From: Piliocolobus tephrosceles
Taxonomy: Eukaryota; Chordata; Mammalia; Primates; Cercopithecidae
Direction: 5' to 3'
Assembly: GCF_002776525.5 (NCBI RefSeq)
Contig: NC_045434.1
Coordinates: 113,894,159-113,958,158, forward strand
DNA length: 64,000 nt
Positions 55,861 to 64,000 of the stretch are shown piece after piece (the stretch's first letter is position 1; each line of letters opens with the position of its first letter). Under the pieces are notes generated by a model. It saw only the letters and a list, made by a program, of their open reading frames with translations, was not told where the DNA came from and made no database searches. Both the position numbers and the translations under genes were made by a program.

Positions 55861-56936
55861 AAGAATAAGGATTCTGTTTTTTTATTAGAAGAGAAGTTAA
55901 GTTGAACCACATGGTTAGAGATGTGGGAAAGGAGAAAAGAAAGCCTCATGGATCAGGGAATGGAAAGAAAGTATTATGTTTGTTTGGTGTGAGTGAGGCT
56001 CTGGGATAGCTATGGCGTCTGAGGGTTTTGAGAAGGGGAAAAGGCCTTTTGAGATGCAGGTGTTTGGAATCTCAATTTAGCTTCCGTTTATGTTCTTTGA
56101 AATGCTAAGTAAAGAATGAAATTATTTTTTGTTTATTTTGATGTACCTTTAGCGGCCCAAGGCTGAACTGCCTGGGTCCATGGAATATGTGATTGCCATT
56201 AGATCTATTTGCCTATTTAATGTCTGTTTCTTGCATGAGGGCAGGGATCTTGTCCCTGTTGTTCACATGCATGATCTGTCCTAGCATAGTATCATATTTT
56301 TGTTGTAAATTTGAAATTTTACTCTGTAAGTTTTCTGACAATGAAGACAAGGGAAAAAAAAAGACTTGATGAGCTGTGGCATTCTTATTTTCTGACAAAA
56401 TATTACAACAGCCCTTTGCGGGAGAAACTTTTTCCCGTATGGTAAGAAGGCTATATAGTGTGGATCCTTAGGTAGGAGACATTGAAAAGCATATTCTCTA
56501 CCAGCAGCATTAGATTTGTTGAAATTCTTGAAGTTGATGCCATAGGTCAGTATTTCTCTTTTAGGTAAGCCTTCAACTATGTAATTGCAGTTTTGCTAAG
56601 GCATTTTTATAGACATCTAACCTGATGCTAGCCCTTCCAGATGTTTCTTTCTAGTAGTCTGGCTTGCTTGGATAAAATTTTTGGAACCAAACAGGATGGA
56701 CTGTTATCATTTTATCTAGCCTGTCATTTAAGTAGCACTGATCTCATTCATTTATATACTGAAAACTGTAGAAAAATATGCAATTCATATGGTGGTATGT
56801 GGGGCCTCCTTGCTCCTTGGAGATGTAGACAGAGTTTAGCCCAGATTCCAGTTTTAGGGTCTGAGGTGCTCAAGGCTCACATGCATTCTCACATTTCTCT
56901 CTCTCTCCATGTTCTTGATTCATTGTGGCTTTTTTG

Positions 56937-56940
<4 letters not shown>

Positions 56941-56986
<46 letters not shown>
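56941..56986 (+). repeat. (GT)23 microsatellite
   Basis: Twenty-three uninterrupted GT units, the longest dinucleotide repeat in the window. Confidence 0.95.
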
Positions 56987-56989
<3 letters not shown>

Positions 56990-57084
56990 AATTTTCCCAC
57001 CTGTCAGACCCAGGAGAAAGGATCTACGCCTTTTCCATTTTCCACCTGAAATTCATTCACGATCTATTTTTTGTCATGCCAACA

Positions 57085-57092
57085 GACGTCAC
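57085..57092 (+). promoter_or_regulatory. CRE-like half site (GACGTCA)
   Basis: AGACGTCACA differs by one base from the palindromic CRE. It sits in a locally GC-richer stretch (57000-57250). No promoter context is visible. Confidence 0.2.
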
Positions 57093-57689
57093 AGTGGGGC
57101 TTATGTCATGCACCTGTTCCCTCTGCTGTTTCACTGGTCTTTGACACCCTCAGCAGCACCTGGAGCGTGACCCTCCCCACCCAGCACTGCTCCCTGAAGA
57201 GGACCAGCGCCCCTTGCCTCACCACCCCTTTAGGGAGTGGCTAGTCAGGCCAGACAGAGTGCCTCCCACACCTGTCCTGGGATTTAGAGGATAAAACCAT
57301 GTCATGTTACCCATCAATACAAAATTAAGCTCTCCAGTGAGTGTTTCAGAAAAATTGGTCTTTGTTGTTAATTTTTGAAAGACCCATGTTTCTATTATTA
57401 AAGGTTTGGCAACAAATTTGACATTCAAATGTGAAAATTTAAAAGATTCACTTTGTTAATATTTTTGCCCAGATGGAGATGCCTACAGTATCTGCATGAA
57501 GCTGTCAGAGTTCTAAAGCAGGCCTAAGAAACAACAGCTACTACCACTATGAGTACTGCTAGGCCTGTCTTCCCTACCTATCCCCTTTTCTCTCTCCTCT
57601 TTTTCATCTTCTTCATCAGAAGGTTTGTTTGGATCTTCTCAAATGTATAAATAAGTTTCTGTTGAGACAACAAATTTCTTCTCTTAGAA

Positions 57690-57905
57690 CAAGGGCCAGC
57701 AACATTTTGTTGTAGGGGGCCAGAGAGTAAATGGTTTAGGCTTTGTGGGCCATATGGTCGCTGTCAGAGCTACTCAATTCTGTCATAGTTAACTACCAAT
57801 GCGGCCATAGATTCACATAAATGAATGAGTGTGGTGTGTTCCAGTAAAACACTTGGTGGTTGTATTTGGCCCGTGGGCTGTAGTTAGTGACCCCTGTCTT
57901 ACAGC
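57690..57905 (+). mobile_element. MER20 hAT-Charlie element
   Basis: Clear MER20 text: 'gggccagagagtaaatggtttaggctttgtgggccatatggtcgctgtcagagctactcaattctg', 'gaatgagtgtggtgtgttccagtaaaac' and the end 'cccgtgggctgtagttagtgacccctg'. Nearly full length. Confidence 0.85.
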
Positions 57906-58328
57906 ACAATAAGATGACTTAGGCCTAGAGAATTAGTCAATATATGTTACCACAAAATGATCTCAGCTATAATGAAACCATGATGTGGCCTTTTGTAGAA
58001 GTGTGATTTTTTTTTTTCTTTTGTTTTTAGTATCAGTGATTCCTGTTTAGGCTATCATGATGATTTAGCTCCAAAATGTTTTTTACTTCACTAAAAAAAG
58101 TAAATGATAAACCTGGATGAATTATCTATATTTGTCATTATTATTATACTATCTAATTGAATATTAAAAATGTCTGCTCACAGAACAGACTGTATCTATT
58201 CAATTTCCAGTTTCATTAAGTTTTATTACATGGTTTATTGAAAAGGACAGGTCCCACAGAGTCCAGGCCAGTAGCAGCTATGTGGTAACTTTTTCTCTAC
58301 TCAGTAGTCAGCCACATCAACAAGAAGC

Positions 58329-58647
58329 GTGTGTTTTTTGTTTGTTTGTTTGTTTGTTTTTTTTTTTGAGACGGAGTCTCACTCTGTCACCTAGCCTAGG
58401 GTGCAGTGATGAGATCTCAGCTCACTGCAACCTCCACCTCCTGGGTTCAAGCGATTCTCCTGCCTCAGCCTCCCAAGTAGCTATGATTATAGTCACATGC
58501 CACCACACCTAGCTAATTTTTGTGTTTTTAGTAGACAGGGTTTCGCCATGTTGGCCAGGCTGGTCTTGAACTCCTGACCTAAGGTGAGCCACCCGCCTTG
58601 GCCTCCCAAAGTGCTGGGATTTCAGGCGTGAGCCACCATGCCCAGCC
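58329..58647 (-). mobile_element. AluS (antisense) with (GTTT)n tail
   Basis: Full-length antisense Alu flanked by AAGAAGC at 58322-58328 and 58648-58654. The T-tail contains GTTT units. The candidate Alu-exon donor is GC and so inactive. Confidence 0.9.
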
Positions 58648-60274
58648 AAGAAGCATTTTTTAATCGCTGATGCTCTTTGTGCTCTTGATGCATTTTCTTC
58701 CCAGCAGCAATACCATTTGTGCCTGTTATTTATTCTGAAATTTCCTCCCTGGAGAGCATACTAAGGAAAACCAGAAGGGGCAGAGGAAGCCTGTGGTGTC
58801 AAAAGTTGGCCAGAGGGGGAGCCTTCCTGGATGAGCTGGATGTGGGGATGACATTTTGTCACCTGCTTTGGCATTTTCTTAGTGTCCAAAGCCCGACAGT
58901 GTCTGTTTGGAAACTGGAGGCCTTACTGGCATAATGGCCAAAATATCAGTCTATAAACTGTCTCTGTATTTGTCTGCCCTTTTGGATTGTTTTTGTTTTT
59001 TTTTTTCTTGAGAAATTATTTTCTCTAAAAACCTCACATTCTTCCTCCCTAAAATGCTTGCATGACCGGTTTTTAATGCGAAGGATTTGTTTATGGGTGC
59101 GGAATCCATGCCGGCACCATCCGTTGCCTCTGGGCTGTGCTGAGTCTCATGGTACTGGCCTATTCACATTAATCTCCCAAGTTGAAGCCAGCTCAACTCT
59201 CCCTGAATCTAATGTATTGTCTATAACCTTTCAAAATTGGCAGTTAAGTCAGGATAGGGGACTATACTGGCAGCAATAAAAGGAAGTAGGACACGGGACA
59301 GTGCTCAGAAAAATCAGAGCTGTCATGAAATGGAGTCTTTCAGTAGCCTGTTTGATCCAGAAACATGCAAAAATATTTCATGCATGACAAAGCATTAGTA
59401 AATATTAAATAGTATTCTTGTTTTGTTATTGCCTAGTGAGGATCAAGCTCTCTCCTTTTTCTCTGGTTATGTTTAATACGTATTTGACACTTTTTGGCAT
59501 TCTTGAACATGCTTATGAGGAAGGAGAAGTCTCAGGCAGGTGAAGAGCAAAGGACAGATACTGAAATTTCCATCAGCAAATAAGCATTACCCTGGTTAAA
59601 ACTAAATGCAAACAAAATTAGTAAGCTGAATTAGTGTTTGTTTCCCTGAGGCTTTATAACAGAGCCTTTCATCTGTTATATTTTTTCCTTCTTTTTAAAT
59701 GAACAATAATAGTACAGCCAGAGAGTTTAACCTGGCAGTGGTGGTCACTGTGCTACTGTCTCCAGCTTGTCTGGGTAGTGTAGACATTTACTCAAAGAGT
59801 AAGATTGTTTTGGAGTTGTTTGTTGTACTAAGTCAACTTGGTATATGGTTTCCTCCAAGTATATGACAAAATCTCCACTACAGTGAATTCTATGATAATA
59901 ACCAAGCTTTAACCTATAAGTCTAAACCTAACAGTTAGTGTGACATATACTGTTTTTATGCTGTTTCTTGATAAGAAATGATTAGATCATAAGAATTGCT
60001 ATACAACACAAAATAAACTGTGATTGGAAACTGGCAATCCTTGCAATGGAAACAATGAGAGAAACTTAGTTTTTCCTCTTCATGGGGGAGTAGGCAATAG
60101 CAAGCTAGTTGGGGAGATGGAAAGGAAGTCATACTTGAAACAATTTTTCAATAAGACTATGTATTGTGCATTTCACAATATACGCCCAGGAAGTGTTTTA
60201 CGCACTAGGGATATAATGATAGACAAGTTTCACTTCTCTTGTGAAGTTTGCATTGTAAAACTACTTATATTTCC

Positions 60275-63200
60275 TTTTTTTTTTCTTTTTTAAAATTATA
60301 CTTTAAGTTCTAGGGTGCATGTGCACAACGTGAAGATTTGTTATATATGTATACGTGTGCCATGTTGGTTTGCTGCACCCATTAATTCGCCCTTTACGTT
60401 AGCTATTTCTCCTAAAGTTATCCCTCCCCCTCTCCCCCACCCCGCTGCAGGCCCCAGTGTGTGATGTTCCCTGCCCTTTGTCCAAGTGTTCTCATTGTTC
60501 AGCTCCCACTTATGAGTGAGAACGTGTGGTGTTTGGTTTCCTGTCCTTGTGATAGTTTGCTAAGAATGATGGTTTCTAGCTTCCTCCATATCTGAACTCA
60601 TCCTTTTTTATAGCTGCATAGTAGTCCATGGTATATATGTGCCACATTCTCTTAATCCAGTCTATCACTGATGGACATTTGGGCTGGTTCCAAGTCTTTG
60701 CTATTGTGAATAGTGCCACAATAAACATATGTGTGCATGTGTCTTTATAGTAGTATGCTTTATAATCCTTTGGGTATATATCCAGTAATGGTATCGCTAG
60801 GTCAAATGGTATTTCCAGTTCTAGATCCTTGAGGAATCACCACACTGTCTGCCACAATGGTTGAACTAGTTTACATTCCCACCAATAGTGTAAAAGTGTT
60901 CCTATTTCTCCACATCCTCTCCAGCACCTGTTGTTTCCTGACATTTTAATGATTGCCATTCTAACTGGTGTGAGATAGTATCTCATTGTGGTTTTGATTT
61001 GCATTTCTCTGATGACCAGTGATGATGAGCTTTTTTTTCTCATGTGTCTGTTGGCTGCATAAATGTCTTCTTTTGAAAAGTGTCTGTTCATATCCTTTGC
61101 CCACTTTTTGATAGGGTTGTTTGACTTTTTCTTGTAAATTTAAGTTCTTTGTAGGTTCTGGATTTTAGCCCTTTGTCAGATGGGTAGATTGGAAAAATGT
61201 TTTCCCATTCTATAGGTTGCCTGTTCACTCTGATGGTGGTTTCTATTGCTGTGCAGAATATCTTTAGTTTAGTTTGATCCCATTTGTCTATTTTGACTTT
61301 TGTTGTCATTGCTTTTGGTGTTTTAGTCATGAAGTCCTTGTCTATGCCTATGTCCTGAATGGTATTGCCTAGCTTTTCTTCTAGGGTTTTTATGGTTTTA
61401 GTTCTGACATTTAAGTCTTTAATCCATCTTGAATTAATTTTGTATAAGGTGTAAGGAAGGGATCCAGTTTCAACTTTCTACATATGGCTAGCCAGTTTTC
61501 CCAGCACCATTTATTGAATAGAGAATCCGGGAATCCTTTCCCCATTTCTTGTTTTTGTCAGGTTTGTCAAAGATCAGATCATTGTAGATGTGTGGTGTTA
61601 TTTCTGAGGCCTCTGTTCTGTTCCGTTGGTCTATATCTCTGTTTTGGTACCAGTACCATGCTGTTTTGGTTACTGTAGCCTTGTAGTATAGTTTGAAGTC
61701 AGGTAACGTGATGTCTCCAGCTTTGTTCTTTTGGCTTAGGATTGCCTTGGCAATGTGGGCTCTTTTTTGGTTCCATAAACTTTAAAGTAGTTTTTTCCAA
61801 TTCTGTGAAGAAAGTCATTGGTAGCTTGATTGGGATGGCATTGAATCTATAAATTATCTTAAGCAGTATGACCATTTTCTCAATATTGATTCTTCCTATC
61901 CATGAGCATGGAATGTTCTTCCATTTGTTTGTGTCCTCTTTTATTTCATTGAGCAGTGGTTTGTAGTCCTCCTTGAAGGTGTCCTTCACATCCCTTGTAA
62001 TTTGCATTCCTAGGTATTTTATTCTCTTTGTAGCAATTGTGAATGGGAGTTCACTCATGATTTGGCTCTCTGTTTGTCTGTTATTGGCGTATAGGAATGC
62101 TTGTGATTTTTGCACATTGATTTTGTATCCTGAGACTTTGCTGAAGTTTCTTATCAGCTTAAGGAGATTTTGGGCTGAGACAATAGGGTTTTCTAAATAT
62201 ACAATCACGTCATCTGCAAACAGGGACAATTTGACTTACTCTTTTCCTAATTGAATACCCTTTATTTCTTTCTCTTGTCTGATTGCCCCAGGCAGAACTT
62301 CCAACACTGTGTTGAATAGGAGTGGTGAGAGAGGGCATCCTTGTCTTGTGGCAGTTTTCAAAAGGAATGATTCCAGTTTTTGCCCATTCAGTATGATATT
62401 GGCTGTGGGTTTGTCATAAATAGCTCTTATTATTTTGAGGTATGTTCCATCAATACCTAGTTTATTGAGAGTTTTTAGCATGAAGGGCTGTTGAATTTTG
62501 TTGAAGGTCTTTTCTGCATCTATTGAGATAATCATGTGATTTTGGTCTTTGGTTCTATTTATGTGATGGATTACATTTATTAATTTGCATATGTTGAACC
62601 AGCCTTGCATCCCAGGGATGAAGCCCTCTTGATCATGGTGGTTAAGCTTTTTGATGTGCTGCTGGATTCAGTTTGCCAGTATTTTATTGAGGATTTTTGC
62701 GTCGATGTTCATCAGGGATATTGGTCTAAAATTCTGTTTTTTTGTTGTATCTCTGCCAGGCTTTGGTATCAGGATGATGTTGGCCTCATAAAATGAGTTA
62801 GGGAGGATTCCCTCTTTTTCTATTAATTGGAATAATTTCAGAAGGAATGGTACCAGCGCCTCTTTGTACCTCTGGTGGAATTCGGCTGTGAATCTGTCTG
62901 GTCCTGGACATTTTTTGGTTGGTAGGCTATTAATTATTGCCTCAATTTCAGAGCCTGTTGTTGGTCTGCTTGGGGATTCAACTTCTTCCTGGTTTAGTCT
63001 TGGGAGGGTTTATGTGTCCAGGAATTTATCCATTTCTTCTAGATTTTCTAGTTTATTTGTGTAAAGGTGTTTGTAGTATTCTCTGATGGTAGTTTGTATT
63101 TCTGTAGGATCAGTGGTGATATCCCCTTTATCATTTTTTATTGCATCTATTTGATTCTGTTCTTCTTTATTAGTCTTGCTAGTGGTCTATCTGTTTTGTT

Positions 63201-64000
63201 GTTCTTTTCAAAAAACCAGCTTCTGGATTCAGTAATTTTTTGAAGGGTTTTTTGTGTCTATGTCTCCTTCAGTTCTGCTTTAATCTTAGTTATTTCATGC
63301 CTTCTGCTAGCTTTTGAATGTGTTTGCTCTTGCTTCTCTAGGTCTTTTAATTGTGGTGTTAAGGTGTCAATTTTAGATCTTTCCTTCTCTTGTGGGCTTT
63401 TAGTGCTATAAATTTCCCTCTATATACTGCTTTGAATGTGTCCCAGAGATTCTGGTACGTTGTGTCTTTGTTCTTATTGGTTTCAAAGAACATCTTTATT
63501 TCTGCCTTCATGTTGTTATTTACCCAGTAGTCACTCAGGAGTAGGTTATTCAGTTTCCACGTTGTTGTGCAGTTTTGAGTGAGTTTCTTAATCCTGAGTT
63601 CTAATTTGATTGCACTGTGGTCTGAGAGACAGTTTGTTGTGATTTCTATTCTTTTACATTTGCTGAGGAGTGTTTTACTTCCAACTATGTGGTCAATTTT
63701 GGAATAAGTATGATGTGGTGCTGAGAAGAATGTATATTGTGTTGATTTGGGGTGGAGAGTTCTGTAGATGTCTATTAGGTCAGCTTGGTGCAGAGCTGAG
63801 TTCCAGTCCTGGATATCCTTGTTAACCTTCTATCTCATTGGTATAATATTGACAGTGGGGTGTTAAAGTCTCCCATTATTATTGTATGGGAGTCTAAGTC
63901 TCTTTGTAAGTCTCTGAGGACTTGCTTTATGAATCTGGGTGCTCCTGTATTGGGTGCATATATATTTAGGATAGTTAGCTCTTCTTGTTTTTTTTTTTTT
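60275..64000 (-). mobile_element. L1PA LINE, 3' UTR and most of ORF2, runs off the window
   Basis: Primate L1 on the minus strand with its A-tail shown as T-runs at 60275-60291, then a short 3' UTR, then ORF2 read right to left: C-terminal Cys-rich region (60800-61350), reverse transcriptase (61700-63000) with the FADD catalytic motif at 62209-62220, and the endonuclease region (about 63400-63990). ORF2 is dead: an in-frame TAA at 62236-62238 lies just before the catalytic motif, and a frameshift lies near 61780. The 5' end and ORF1 are beyond the window. Confidence 0.93.
63990..64000. other. Poly-T at the window edge inside L1 ORF2
   Basis: The L1 text stops after CTCTTCTTG at about 63990 and becomes pure T up to the last base. 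L1 has no T-run there, so this probably is the reversed A-tail of another retroposon inserted in the L1. Confidence 0.5.

Larger units (their letters stand above)
49421..64000 (+). other. VAV3: VAV3 intron downstream of the PH exon (partial, >14.5 kb)
   Basis: Begins with a good GTGAGT donor, phase 2. No sequence encoding the C1 domain (Cys/His-rich) was found before 64000. Holds AluY (50276), MIR (50725), AluS (51329), a MADE1 half (53913), L2 (55590), a TG repeat (56941), MER20 (57690), AluS (58329) and L1PA (60275 on). 51900-53900 and 58700-60150 show nothing I recognise. Confidence 0.9.

Noticed and set aside
56641..56991. 116-codon plus-strand frame with a Val-Cys run
   Set aside because: The tail is the GT microsatellite, and the rest has no family resemblance or splice support.
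61699..62610. Two adjacent long minus-strand frames
   Set aside because: They are the reverse transcriptase part of the L1PA, interrupted by a stop. Not a host gene.
49421..64000. Search for the next VAV3 exon (C1 zinc finger)
   Set aside because: No stretch encoding the Cys/His pattern with splice sites was found. That exon must lie beyond 64000.

Overview
This window is nuclear DNA of a primate, most likely an Old World monkey (cercopithecid). It lies inside one large gene on the + strand, VAV3, the Rho/Rac guanine-nucleotide exchange factor. The order assignment comes from dense Alu, L1PA, MIR and L2 repeats. The monkey assignment comes from two young AluY copies (12459-12771 on the minus strand and 50276-50571 on the plus strand) that carry changes I associate with the macaque/baboon AluYRa-type lineage. 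The spliced protein also differs at a few residues from the human VAV3 I remember.

Thirteen consecutive coding exons can be placed with consensus splice sites and an unbroken frame. They total 1181 nt, about 393 codons, and match human VAV3 residues about 108 to 501. They encode the end of the calponin-homology (CH) domain, the acidic autoinhibitory segment with its three regulatory tyrosines (Y141, Y160, Y173), the whole Dbl-homology (DH) catalytic domain and almost all of the PH domain. The start of the gene and the C1, SH3 and SH2 exons lie outside the window. No promoter, CpG island, start codon or stop codon of the gene is present.

Layout: 1-18976 is intron upstream of the first visible exon. 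It begins with a decayed L1 (1-4345) that has been invaded by three other insertions. 18977-49420 holds the thirteen exons, with introns of 0.4 to 4.4 kb rich in Alu, MIR, L2 and hAT elements. 49421-64000 is the first 14.6 kb of the next intron. It ends in a minus-strand L1PA (from about 60275) that runs past the window edge, has a nonsense mutation in its reverse transcriptase, and seems to be interrupted by another poly-T insertion at the last bases.

Nearly all open frames outside the exons are repeat-derived or chance frames. I found no separate gene, RNA gene, CRISPR array or new multi-gene system. The observations most worth checking are an antisense AluJ that forms a 93-nt, stop-free, phase-matched potential exon inside the DH coding region; a strong CTCF-type motif; a long polypyrimidine tract just upstream of an exon; a clear G-quadruplex sequence; a 60-bp Z-DNA-prone Alu tail; and several recent small tandem duplications.
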